Shown: positions 1-6,070 of the stretch, in pieces
Numbering within the stretch: position 1 is the stretch's first letter
Layout of the letters: every line of letters starts with the position of its first letter
NCBI GenBank assembly: GCA_027346035.1
Contig: DAIESZ010000289.1
Coordinates: forward strand, 1 to 6,186
Length of the DNA stretch: 6,186 nucleotides
From: Propionibacteriaceae bacterium
Lineage (GTDB): Bacteria > Actinomycetota > Actinomycetes > Propionibacteriales > Propionibacteriaceae
Direction of reading: 5' to 3'
Made by a program: the position numbers and the translations under genes
The notes under the pieces: model-generated
What the model saw: the letters and a program-made list of their open reading frames with translations, nothing else
Databases searched by the model: none
What the model was told of the DNA's origin: nothing

Positions 1-151
1 CGTCGAGGCCGGCGTCGGCCTGCGCCTGCAGGAAGGCGGCGATGCCGTCGGCGTCGACCCCGGCCTCCGACGGCGCGGTGCGGGTGAACGGGTCGAGTGC
101 GTCGGCGTCGCCGCCGCTGGTCACGACGGTGTGACTGGTGCTGTCGGTCAT
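1..151 (-). CDS. Probable serine hydrolase, beta-lactamase family (N-terminal part, cut by window edge)
   Basis: Only the first 50 codons are present; the gene continues past the left edge. The protein starts MTDSTSHTVV and, after a polar, Asp/Ala-rich leader of about 25 residues, reads PSEAGVDADGIAAFLQAQAD (residues 28-47). That PSEAGVD...I.AFL pattern resembles the segment preceding the catalytic domain in class C beta-lactamase-like serine hydrolases (PF00144 type). The catalytic SxxK and YxN motifs would lie outside the window, so the family call rests on this short segment and is tentative. No signal peptide is seen, which would suggest a cytoplasmic enzyme. The ATG at 149-151 is 10 nt downstream of the DedA stop codon. 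No good Shine-Dalgarno precedes it, but a TAGGGT -10 hexamer ends 7 nt upstream, suggesting leaderless translation from its own promoter. Read-through from the DedA gene is also possible. Confidence 0.55.
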   Translation of the reverse strand, partial: MTDSTSHTVVTSGGDADALDPFTRTAPSEAGVDADGIAAFLQAQADAGLD

Positions 152-158
152 GGATCAA

Positions 159-164
159 ACCCTA
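159..164 (-). promoter_or_regulatory. Putative -10 hexamer TAGGGT for leaderless serine hydrolase mRNA
   Basis: On the minus strand TAGGGT fits the actinobacterial TANNNT -10 consensus. It is followed by exactly 7 nt (TTGATCC) and then the ATG at 151, so the predicted transcription start coincides with the start codon. The first three bases of the hexamer are also the TAG stop codon of the upstream DedA gene. No convincing -35 is visible at normal spacing. This is inferred from pattern only. Confidence 0.45.
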
Positions 165-860
165 GTCCGACGCGGCATCCTCCCCGTCATCCGGAGCGGT
201 CGCGGCGAGGTGGCGGCGGGTGCGGCGCCATTCGAGGATCATCGGGATCGACGGGACGACCGCGATGAGCAGCAGGGCGATGTCGATGTTGTTCTGGAGG
301 AACGTGATGTTGCCGAGCAGGTATCCGATGAGGGTCACGACGACGACCCACGAGACCGCGCCCACCGCCGACCAGGTCCAGAAACGGTGTCGTTCCATCC
401 GGGTGACGCCGGCGACCACGGTGATGTAGGTGCGCACCACGGGCACGAACCGGCCGATGACCAGTGCCCGGTTGCCGTAGAGGTCGAAGAAGCGCCGGGT
501 CTCGTCGAGGTGGCGCCGCTTGATGATCCGCCCGTCGCGCTCGTAGAGATTGCGGCCCAGGCGGCGTCCGATCTCGTAGCCGACGACGTTGCCGGCGAAG
601 GCCGCCACGCTCATCACCGCGAAGGCCAGCCAGAGGTTGAGATGCAGCCCGGCCTGGCCGGTCTCGGCCCGCTTGATGAACAGGCCGATGAAGAACAGCA
701 GGATGTCGCCCGGCAGGAACGGGAAGAACAGCCCGCACTCGATGAAGACGATGACCAGGCTCACCCAGATCATCGCGTCCCCGAAGTGGGTCAGCAGCCA
801 GTCTGGGCTCATCCACTGGGGACCGAGCAGCAGCAGCATGTGGCCTACCCCGGTAATCAC
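162..860 (-). CDS. DedA family integral membrane protein (SNARE-associated/VTT domain)
   Basis: Using the GTG at 860 the product has 232 residues, normal for DedA proteins. The first conserved DedA segment is [14 protein letters not shown] (about residues 39-52), with the buried Glu and PGD of the re-entrant loop. The second is [16 protein letters not shown] (about 136-151), with the conserved Arg and Gly. Hydrophobic segments lie near residues 28-43, 50-62, 76-98, 160-185 and 190-208, and the tail is charged (EWRRTRRH...DDGEDAASD). The protein belongs in the cytoplasmic membrane. Characterised family members include undecaprenyl-phosphate translocases and proteins needed for membrane and pH homeostasis; which of these applies here cannot be read from the sequence. 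Start choice: the frame is open to a GTG at 950, inside dxr, but family alignment puts the start near [14 protein letters not shown]. The GTG at 860 has a TANNNT hexamer 7 nt upstream; the ATG at 839 is the alternative. The gene diverges from dxr. Confidence 0.9.
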   Translation of the reverse strand: MITGVGHMLLLLGPQWMSPDWLLTHFGDAMIWVSLVIVFIECGLFFPFLPGDILLFFIGLFIKRAETGQAGLHLNLWLAFAVMSVAAFAGNVVGYEIGRRLGRNLYERDGRIIKRRHLDETRRFFDLYGNRALVIGRFVPVVRTYITVVAGVTRMERHRFWTWSAVGAVSWVVVVTLIGYLLGNITFLQNNIDIALLLIAVVPSIPMILEWRRTRRHLAATAPDDGEDAASD

Positions 861-867
861 CCGGCCG

Positions 868-873
868 AGCTTA
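868..873 (-). promoter_or_regulatory. Putative -10 hexamer TAAGCT for DedA gene
   Basis: On the minus strand TAAGCT matches TANNNT. It is followed by 7 nt (CGGCCGG) and then the GTG at 860, which is in frame with DedA. The spacing equals that seen for ispG and the serine hydrolase, which supports the GTG as a leaderless start. Because the start was chosen partly from this motif, the two calls are not independent. No clear -35 is present. Confidence 0.4.
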
Positions 874-939
874 CGGGACGCCAGCACAGCGGAACCTGAA
901 CGCGTCTGACGGCTCGGGATCCGCTCACCGGGCCCGTGG

Positions 940-945
940 AACAAT
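940..945 (+). promoter_or_regulatory. Weak putative -10 hexamer AACAAT for dxr cluster
   Basis: AACAAT keeps the key A2 and T6 of TANNNT but lacks T1. It ends 7 nt before the ATG at 953, the same distance as in the three other candidate leaderless starts of the window. It overlaps the alternative ATG at 944, so if this promoter is real, 944 would lie upstream of the transcript and could not be the start. It lies 66 bp from the divergent DedA -10. Confidence 0.3.
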
Positions 946-952
946 GGCACCC

Positions 953-2170
953 ATGCGCGACGTGGTGATCCTGGGCAGCACCGGATCGATCGGGACCCAG
1001 GCTCTCGACGTGATCTCGACGCGGCGCGACGAGTTCCGGGTGGTGGCCCTCGCGGCCGGTGGCGCCAACGTGGCGCTGCTGGCCCAGCAGATCCTCGACG
1101 TCCAACCGGCCGTGGTGGCCCTGGCCCGGGCCACCAGCGCCGAGCAACTGCAGCTGGCGCTCTACGCCGAGGTCCGGCGGCGCGGCTGGTCGGAGGGACG
1201 GGCGCGACTGCCCAAGCTGCTCCTCGGCCCCGACAAGGCCACCGAGATCGCCCGCATGCCCGTTGACGTGGTGCTCAACGCCATCACCGGGTCGGCGGGC
1301 CTGCTGCCCACGCTGGCCGTCCTCGAGACCGGGACGACGCTGGCGCTCGCGAACAAGGAGTCGCTGGTGATCGGGGGTGTGCTGGTCACCCGTGCCGCCG
1401 CACCCGGCCAGATCGTGGCCGTCGACTCCGAGCACTCCGCGTTCGCCCAGGCGCTCCGCGCGGGGCGGGCGTCCGAGGTGCGCCGGCTGATCCTCACGGC
1501 GTCCGGCGGCCCGTTCCGCGGACGCACCCGGGCCGAGATGGGATCGGTCACCCCCGACCAGGCCATGGCCCATCCCACCTGGTCGATGGGCAGGGTGATC
1601 ACGATCAACTCGGCCACCCTGGTCAACAAGGGCCTCGAACTGCTCGAAGCCGGCCTGCTCTACGGCGTCCACCTCGACGACATCGAGGTGGTCGTGCATC
1701 CCCAGTCGATCGTGCATTCGATGGTCGAGTTCCACGACGGCTCGACCATCGCCCAGTGCTCGCCCCCCGACATGCGGCTGCCGATCGCCCTCGGACTCAC
1801 CTGGCCCGACCGGCTGGCCGACGCCGCCCGCCCCCTCGACTGGGGCCGGGCGCAGAGCTGGACCTTCGAACCGCTCGACCGCGAGGCGTTCCCGGCCGTC
1901 GACCTCGCGCGCCGGTGCGGCCTGGCCGGAGGCACCGCCCCCGCGGTGTTCAACGCGGCCAACGAGGAGTGCGTCGACGCGTTCAGCGCCGGACACATCG
2001 GTTTCCTGCAGATCGTCGACACGATTCAGCGGGTCGTCGACGAGCACCTGGGCGGCACCGGAATCCAGGGCCACGTCGGCGACGACGGGCTCACCCTCGA
2101 GGCGGTGCTCGCGGCCGACGCCTGGGGTCGGGCCCGGGCGCACGCCCTCACCACCGGAGGTGCGCTATGA
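953..2170 (+). CDS. dxr: 1-deoxy-D-xylulose 5-phosphate reductoisomerase
   Basis: Dxr (IspC) rearranges and reduces 1-deoxy-D-xylulose 5-phosphate to 2-C-methyl-D-erythritol 4-phosphate using NADPH and a divalent metal. It is the committed step of the cytoplasmic MEP isoprenoid pathway and the target of fosmidomycin. From the ATG at 953 the product is 405 residues, a normal length. The NADPH-binding loop GSTGSIG is at residues 8-14. LANKESLV follows near 130, then the metal ligands in DSEHS (Asp158, Glu160), the substrate-binding [10 protein letters not shown] near 180, HPTWSMG, and NKGLE with the third metal ligand Glu229. The C-terminal helical domain contains AVFNAANEE. All key residues appear intact. 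An in-frame ATG at 944 would add only MAP; 953 is preferred because it puts [11 protein letters not shown] close to the N-terminus and has a -10-like hexamer 7 nt upstream. The gene is first in the cluster and its stop overlaps the rip1 start (ATGA). Confidence 0.97.
   Translation: MRDVVILGSTGSIGTQALDVISTRRDEFRVVALAAGGANVALLAQQILDVQPAVVALARATSAEQLQLALYAEVRRRGWSEGRARLPKLLLGPDKATEIARMPVDVVLNAITGSAGLLPTLAVLETGTTLALANKESLVIGGVLVTRAAAPGQIVAVDSEHSAFAQALRAGRASEVRRLILTASGGPFRGRTRAEMGSVTPDQAMAHPTWSMGRVITINSATLVNKGLELLEAGLLYGVHLDDIEVVVHPQSIVHSMVEFHDGSTIAQCSPPDMRLPIALGLTWPDRLADAARPLDWGRAQSWTFEPLDREAFPAVDLARRCGLAGGTAPAVFNAANEECVDAFSAGHIGFLQIVDTIQRVVDEHLGGTGIQGHVGDDGLTLEAVLAADAWGRARAHALTTGGAL
2156..2160 (+). 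promoter_or_regulatory. Shine-Dalgarno GGAGG setting the rip1 start
   Basis: GGAGG lies inside the last dxr codons, 6 nt before the ATG at 2167. It fixes the protease start at 2167, although the reading frame is open much further upstream (to 1756) within dxr. With the ATGA stop/start overlap it points to translational coupling of dxr and rip1. Confidence 0.8.
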
Positions 2171-3465
2171 CCACCGTCATCGTCATCGCCTCGGCGTTGC
2201 TGTTCTTCGCCCTGCTGATGGCCTCGATCGCCCTGCACGAACTGGGGCATCTCCTGCCGGCGAAGCTGTTCGGCGTCAAGGCCACCCAGTACTTCGTCGG
2301 GTTCGGCCGCACCCTGTGGTCGGGTCGGTGGGGTGAGACCGAGTTCGGGGTCAAGCTGCTGCCGTTCGGCGGCTACGTGCGGCTGATCGGCATGTACCCG
2401 CCCGCCCGCGACGCCGGCCCGGACGCCGTGGAGACCGCCGGGCCGGTCACCCGCCTGGCCAGCATGGCCCGCGAAGCCGAGTACGAGAACATCACCCCGG
2501 CCGACCACGGCCGGTTGTTCTACGAGAAGCCCACCTGGCAGAAGATCATCGTGATGGCCGGGGGACCGGCGATGAACTTCCTCCTCGCGTTCCTCATCTT
2601 CCTTGGCGTCAACCTCGCCTTCGGCAGCTACCAGCCGACGCTCACGGTGTCGACGGTGAGCCAGTGCGTCGTGCCGGCCTCCCGCGCGGGCCAGGCCTGC
2701 ACGTCGTCCGACCCGGCGAGCCCCGCCAGCCTCGCCGGGGTGCGTCCCGGCGACCGGATCGAATCGTTCAACGGGGTGCCGGTCACCTCCTGGAACCAGC
2801 TCAGCGACCTCATCCGCGCCAACACCTCGCACGCGGCCACCGTGGTGGTGGAGCGCAGCGGGCAGCGGGTCACGCTCAAGACGGTCGACACGATCACCAC
2901 CGGGGTGCCCGACCGGCTCGACCCGAGCCGCACCATCGAGGCGGGCTTCTTCGGGGTGAGCCCGCAGCAGCAGTTGGTGCATCCCGGTGTGGTCGGCACC
3001 TCCCAGCAGATGTGGACGCTGACCGAACAGTCGGCGGTCGCCCTGGTCGGTTTCCCGGTGAAGGTGTGGCACGTCGCCGCCGACGTGGCCACGGGCAAGC
3101 CGCGGAACATCAACGGTCCGATCAGCATCGTCGGCGCCAGCCAGGTGGCAGGGGAGATCGCCACCCTGCCCGGGCTCACCCTGGGTGACCGGGTCGCGTC
3201 GTGGTTCCTCATGCTCGGTTCGGTGAACCTGTTCGTCGCCCTGCTCAACTGCGTGCCGCTGCTGCCGCTCGACGGCGGTCACATCGCCGGTGCCGTCTAC
3301 GAGGGACTCAAACGGGCGGGCGCCCGGGTGCTGCGGCGTCCGGACCCGGGGCACGTCGACACCGCGCGGATGCTCCCGGTTGCCTACGTGGTAGGTGCGT
3401 TCCTGCTGGTCAGCGGGCTGGTGCTGGTCGTGGCGGACATCGTCAGCCCGCTGCAACTGGGCTGA
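2167..3465 (+). CDS. rip1: Site-2-type intramembrane zinc metalloprotease (M50, Rip1/RseP-like) with PDZ domain
   Basis: The product has 432 residues. The first membrane segment (about residues 4-23) runs into the zinc-binding HELGH motif at 24-28. A second hydrophobic segment lies at about 128-152, just after [12 protein letters not shown]. An extracytoplasmic PDZ domain follows at roughly 165-245, including [18 protein letters not shown] third membrane segment ends in the active-site motif [12 protein letters not shown], with the LDG zinc-ligand Asp at residue 369, and a fourth lies at about 402-426. Cys167 and Cys178, just before the PDZ core, could form a disulfide outside the membrane. 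The family cleaves single-pass substrates within the membrane; mycobacterial Rip1 processes several anti-sigma factors, and E. coli RseP cleaves RseA. The substrate here is unknown and no sigma or anti-sigma gene is in view. The gene overlaps dxr by 4 nt, and a 60-nt gap leads to ispG. The location between two MEP pathway genes is conserved in actinobacteria. Confidence 0.95.
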   Translation: MTTVIVIASALLFFALLMASIALHELGHLLPAKLFGVKATQYFVGFGRTLWSGRWGETEFGVKLLPFGGYVRLIGMYPPARDAGPDAVETAGPVTRLASMAREAEYENITPADHGRLFYEKPTWQKIIVMAGGPAMNFLLAFLIFLGVNLAFGSYQPTLTVSTVSQCVVPASRAGQACTSSDPASPASLAGVRPGDRIESFNGVPVTSWNQLSDLIRANTSHAATVVVERSGQRVTLKTVDTITTGVPDRLDPSRTIEAGFFGVSPQQQLVHPGVVGTSQQMWTLTEQSAVALVGFPVKVWHVAADVATGKPRNINGPISIVGASQVAGEIATLPGLTLGDRVASWFLMLGSVNLFVALLNCVPLLPLDGGHIAGAVYEGLKRAGARVLRRPDPGHVDTARMLPVAYVVGAFLLVSGLVLVVADIVSPLQLG

Positions 3466-3486
3466 GGGGCGTGCCGCGGCGGTCGG

Positions 3487-3498
3487 TGCGCGGGCGCA
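3487..3498 (+). repeat. Short perfect palindrome upstream of ispG
   Basis: TGCGC-GG-GCGCA is a perfect inverted repeat in the rip1-ispG gap. It is centred about 33 nt upstream of the ispG start codon, where the -35 element of the proposed promoter would lie. It could be an operator half-site pair or simply a chance GC-rich palindrome. The two-base loop makes a hairpin terminator unlikely. Confidence 0.25.
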
Positions 3499-3512
3499 TT
3501 GGCCATCTGGCT

Positions 3513-3518
3513 TACTCT
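3513..3518 (+). promoter_or_regulatory. Putative -10 hexamer TACTCT for leaderless ispG mRNA
   Basis: TACTCT fits TANNNT and is followed by 7 nt (TGGAGCC) and the ATG at 3526. The purine stretch TGGAG ends only 2 nt before the ATG, too close to act as a normal Shine-Dalgarno. The start itself is independently supported by similarity of MTVGLGMP to the mycobacterial IspG N-terminus. This suggests that ispG and the following acetyltransferase can be transcribed separately from dxr-rip1. Confidence 0.5.
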
Positions 3519-3525
3519 TGGAGCC

Positions 3526-4668
3526 ATGACTGTTGGTTTGGGAATGCCCACACTTCCGGCTCCGACGCTCGCGCCGCGTCGCCCGACACGCAAGATCCGA
3601 GTCGGCAAGGTCGAGGTGGGGGGAGACGCCCCCGTATCGGTGCAGTCGATGTGCACCACCAAGACCACCGACATCAACGCCACGCTGCAGCAGATCGCCG
3701 AACTCACCGCCGCCGGCTGCGACATCGTGCGGGTCGCCGTGCCCAGCCAGGACGACGCCGACGCGCTGCCGATCATCGCCAAGAAGTCCCAGATCCCGGT
3801 GATCGCCGACATCCACTTCCAGCCGAAGTACGTCTTCGCCGCCATCGACGCCGGATGCGCGGCCGTCCGGGTCAACCCGGGCAACATCCGTCAGTTCGAC
3901 GACAAGATCGCCGAGATTGCCAGGGCGGCCACCGACGCCGGGGTCTCGATCCGCATCGGCGTCAACGCCGGATCGCTCGACAAGCGAATCCTCGACAAGT
4001 ACGGCGCTCCGACGGCCGACGCGCTGGTCGAGTCGGCGCTGTGGGAGGCGTCGTTGTTCGAGGATGTCGGCTTCCGGGACTTCAAGATCTCGGTGAAGCA
4101 CCACGACCCCGTCGTCATGATCAGGGCCTACGAGAAGCTGTCGGAGGCCTGCGACTATCCGTTGCACCTCGGCGTCACCGAGGCCGGACCGACCTTCCAG
4201 GGGACGATCAAGAGCGCGGTCGCATTCGGGCACCTGCTGGCCGAGGGGATCGGCGACACGATCCGGGTGTCGCTTTCCGCCCCGCCTGTCGAAGAGGTCA
4301 AGGTCGGCATCAAGATCCTCGAATCGCTCAACCTGCGACCCCGGCACCTCGAGATCGTCTCCTGCCCGTCGTGCGGGCGGGCCCAGGTCGACGTCTACAA
4401 GCTGGCCGAGGATGTGACCAAGGGCCTCGAGGGGATGACCGTGCCGTTGCGGGTCGCCGTGATGGGCTGTGTGGTCAACGGACCCGGCGAGGCGCGTGAG
4501 GCCGACCTCGGAGTCGCCTCCGGTAACGGCAAGGGTCAGATCTTCGTGAGGGGCGAGGTGATCAAGACCGTCCCCGAGTCAGAGATCGTGCAGACGTTGA
4601 TCGAGGAGGCGAATCGTCTTGCGGCCGATATGGACGCGATCGGCACGCCAGACGTCGCTGTCGGGTGA
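3526..4668 (+). CDS. ispG: 4-hydroxy-3-methylbut-2-en-1-yl diphosphate synthase (IspG/GcpE)
   Basis: IspG uses a [4Fe-4S] cluster to reductively open the ring of 2-C-methyl-D-erythritol 2,4-cyclodiphosphate, giving HMBPP, the penultimate step of the MEP pathway in the cytoplasm. From the ATG at 3526 the product is 380 residues, the length of the short bacterial form without the inserted plant-type domain. The N-terminal TIM-barrel carries VSVQSMCTT near residue 37-45, then [18 protein letters not shown] and RIGVNAGS. Further on are LHLGVTEAG and RVSLSAPP. The cluster ligands are Cys280 and Cys283 in [13 protein letters not shown] and Cys315 in [10 protein letters not shown], with the fourth ligand Glu322; their spacing matches the E. 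coli enzyme. A TTG at 3499 would add nine residues but has no support; MTVGLGMP at 3526 matches the start of mycobacterial IspG. The 3' end overlaps the next gene by 50 bp. Confidence 0.97.
   Translation: MTVGLGMPTLPAPTLAPRRPTRKIRVGKVEVGGDAPVSVQSMCTTKTTDINATLQQIAELTAAGCDIVRVAVPSQDDADALPIIAKKSQIPVIADIHFQPKYVFAAIDAGCAAVRVNPGNIRQFDDKIAEIARAATDAGVSIRIGVNAGSLDKRILDKYGAPTADALVESALWEASLFEDVGFRDFKISVKHHDPVVMIRAYEKLSEACDYPLHLGVTEAGPTFQGTIKSAVAFGHLLAEGIGDTIRVSLSAPPVEEVKVGIKILESLNLRPRHLEIVSCPSCGRAQVDVYKLAEDVTKGLEGMTVPLRVAVMGCVVNGPGEAREADLGVASGNGKGQIFVRGEVIKTVPESEIVQTLIEEANRLAADMDAIGTPDVAVG
4603..4609 (+). promoter_or_regulatory. Shine-Dalgarno GAGGAGG deciding the GNAT TTG start
   Basis: GAGGAGG lies within the ispG coding sequence, 9 nt before the TTG at 4619. 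The same bases encode part of the conserved LIEEA segment of IspG, so the match may be partly a by-product of those Glu codons. In the GNAT frame the nearest upstream stop is TGA at 4598-4600, so the start must lie at or after 4601. No in-frame ATG or GTG occurs before the conserved part of the protein. Confidence 0.6.
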
Positions 4669-5509
4669 GCCCGGGGCCCTGGTCCGGCAACTGACCCCGC
4701 CCGACCGCGAGCGCGCCCTGCAGTTGTTGGCGGCCGACCCGGTCGAGAATCTGTTCGTTGCCGCCCGGATCGACGGTTTCGGGCTCGACCCGGCGCGGAT
4801 GGGCTCCACGATCTGGGGCTACGAGCGCTACGGGCAGCTCGTGTCGTTGTGCCACGTCGGCAGCAACCTGGTGCCGGTCGGGGTCGACGCCGCGATCGCG
4901 GCATCGTTCGCCGAACACGTCGGACGTCGCCGCGGCGCGGCCGCGATCATGGGCGACGCCGAGCAGGTGGCTCTCATGTACCGCACCCTCAGCGACCGGT
5001 GGGGCGAGTCGTGGAGCCAGGCCCGCGACACCCGGTGGCACCAGCCGCTCATGCTCATCGATCACCCCGCCCAGGCCGAGGCCGATCCTCGGGTGCGCGT
5101 GATGACCATGGCCGACTTCGACGCCTACTACCAGGCGGCGGTCGCCATGTACACCGAGGAGGTCGGCGTCTCGCCGCTCGACGCCTCCGGCAGTTACTCC
5201 CGCTACGTCCGCTCGCTGATCCAGCAGGGCCGGGCGTTCGGAGTGGTCGACGATCACGGCGAGGTGATCTACAAGAGCGACGTCGGATCGGCCCTCGACC
5301 GGATCTGCCAGGTGCAGGGAGTCTGGCTGCACCCGCGGTTTCGGGGCCAGGGCATGTCGACCCCCGCCATGGCGGCCGTGGTCGGCCTGTGCCGTGAGCG
5401 CTGGTCGCTCGTGAGCCTCTACGTCAACGACTACAACGTGCGGGCCCGGAGGCTCTACGAACGAGTCGGGTTCCGCACGATCGGCGAACTGGCCACCGTC
5501 CTCTACTGA
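4619..5509 (+). CDS. GNAT family N-acetyltransferase with N-terminal DUF4081 domain (Rv2867c-like)
   Basis: The product has 296 residues from the TTG at 4619. Residues of roughly 20-145 resemble the DUF4081 domain found on actinobacterial GNAT proteins, including [21 protein letters not shown] and HQPLMLID. The C-terminal half is a GNAT fold: [20 protein letters not shown] begins it, the acetyl-CoA pyrophosphate loop is RFRGQG (residues 240-245) after VQGVWLHP, and [20 protein letters not shown] is the typical last strand-helix with the conserved Asn and Tyr. The protein looks soluble, with no signal peptide. The substrate is unknown. M. tuberculosis carries a GNAT gene in the same place, directly after ispG (Rv2867c). 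The TTG start has a GAGGAGG 9 nt upstream and overlaps ispG by 50 bp; CTG at 4658 or 4679 is a less likely alternative. The overlap suggests co-translation with ispG. Confidence 0.88.
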   Translation: MRPIWTRSARQTSLSGEPGALVRQLTPPDRERALQLLAADPVENLFVAARIDGFGLDPARMGSTIWGYERYGQLVSLCHVGSNLVPVGVDAAIAASFAEHVGRRRGAAAIMGDAEQVALMYRTLSDRWGESWSQARDTRWHQPLMLIDHPAQAEADPRVRVMTMADFDAYYQAAVAMYTEEVGVSPLDASGSYSRYVRSLIQQGRAFGVVDDHGEVIYKSDVGSALDRICQVQGVWLHPRFRGQGMSTPAMAAVVGLCRERWSLVSLYVNDYNVRARRLYERVGFRTIGELATVLY

Positions 5510-5516
5510 GGGTCCG

Positions 5517-5541
5517 GCCCCGCGGGCGGGTCACGCCGCGG
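5517..5541. terminator. Possible GC-rich hairpin between convergent genes
   Basis: CCGCGG at 5520-5525 and again at 5536-5541 can pair across a 10-nt loop, and GCCC/GGGC at 5517-5527 is a competing shorter stem. There is no U-run on either strand. It sits between the converging stop codons of the GNAT gene and ogt and runs into the last ogt codons. It could serve as a bidirectional U-less terminator, but chance pairing in GC-rich DNA is just as likely. Confidence 0.2.
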
Positions 5542-6070
5542 CGTCCGGGATCGCGCCCTCGTGGCGCAGCAGCCACCGCTTGCGATCGAGACCGCCGGAG
5601 TACCCGGTGAGGCTGCCGTCGCGCCCGAGGACGCGGTGACAGGGCACGACGATGCTGATCGGGTTGCGTCCGACCGCCGCCCCCACGGCCCGGCCGGAGC
5701 CGGTACCCATGCCGAGGGATGCGGCCAACGCCCCGTAGGTCGTGGTCGACCCGCACGGGACGGCCGTGAGTCCCTGCCAGACCCGGCGCTGGAACGCGGT
5801 GCCGTGCGGTGCGAGGTCGAGGTCGAACCGGGTGCGGTGCCCGGCGAAGTATTCGCCCAGCTGGGCCACGACGTCGTCGGCCACCTGGTCGTCGCGGACG
5901 CCGAACTCGCTCGCCACCGGTCGGTACCGCTGCCCCTCGAGGTAGAGCCCGGTGAGGCGGCCGGCCGCCTCGATCACCAGGGTGATGGGGCCGAGCGGTG
6001 AGTCGATGATCCGGTGCCACCGGGGACCGGCTGGGATCGTGCCGTCGGACGCTGCTGGTCGTGTGCTCAT
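5531..6070 (-). CDS. ogt: Methylated-DNA--[protein]-cysteine S-methyltransferase (O6-alkylguanine repair)
   Basis: The protein transfers the alkyl group from O6-methylguanine in DNA to its own cysteine in a one-time suicide reaction. The product has 179 residues, normal for Ogt-type proteins without an Ada regulatory domain. The N-terminal ribonuclease-H-like domain starts near [13 protein letters not shown] (residues 21-33). The DNA-binding C-terminal domain carries [18 protein letters not shown] (about 90-107), TTYGALA (109-115), the Arg finger in [13 protein letters not shown] (125-137) and the active site [10 protein letters not shown] with Cys144. [15 protein letters not shown] completes the signature. 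The ATG at 6070 has AAGGA 7 nt upstream and overlaps the stop codon of the upstream glycosylase gene (ATGA). The frame is open further upstream to 6178, but that stretch encodes the glycosylase in another frame. It forms an alkylation-repair operon with alkA, as ogt and the ada/alkA gene do in M. tuberculosis. Confidence 0.96.
   Translation of the reverse strand: MSTRPAASDGTIPAGPRWHRIIDSPLGPITLVIEAAGRLTGLYLEGQRYRPVASEFGVRDDQVADDVVAQLGEYFAGHRTRFDLDLAPHGTAFQRRVWQGLTAVPCGSTTTYGALAASLGMGTGSGRAVGAAVGRNPISIVVPCHRVLGRDGSLTGYSGGLDRKRWLLRHEGAIPDAAA

Noticed and set aside
138..899. A 253-codon plus-strand open frame opposite the DedA gene
   Set aside because: The translation is Asp/Glu/Gln/His-rich without hydrophobic core or motif. 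The opposite strand encodes a membrane protein with the DedA signature.
944..952. ATG at 944 as the dxr start
   Set aside because: It adds only three residues, lacks a ribosome binding site, and would lie within the proposed -10. It cannot be fully excluded.
857..2143. A 428-codon open frame on the minus strand opposite dxr
   Set aside because: It is a GC-driven shadow of dxr; low-complexity translation with no motif.
1756..2166. N-terminal extension of the rip1 open frame into dxr
   Set aside because: The extension is Arg/Pro-rich shadow sequence of dxr. The ATG at 2167 has GGAGG at proper spacing and places HELGH at residue 24 as the family requires.
3466..3525. Intrinsic terminator between rip1 and ispG
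   Set aside because: No stem longer than 5 bp with a usable loop and no U-run; the only palindrome has a two-base loop.
2026..4347. A 773-codon open frame on the minus strand across rip1 and ispG
   Set aside because: It is antisense to two clear genes with intact catalytic motifs. Its translation is rich in Asp, Arg, Gly and His with no recognisable domain, as expected for a shadow frame in GC-rich DNA.
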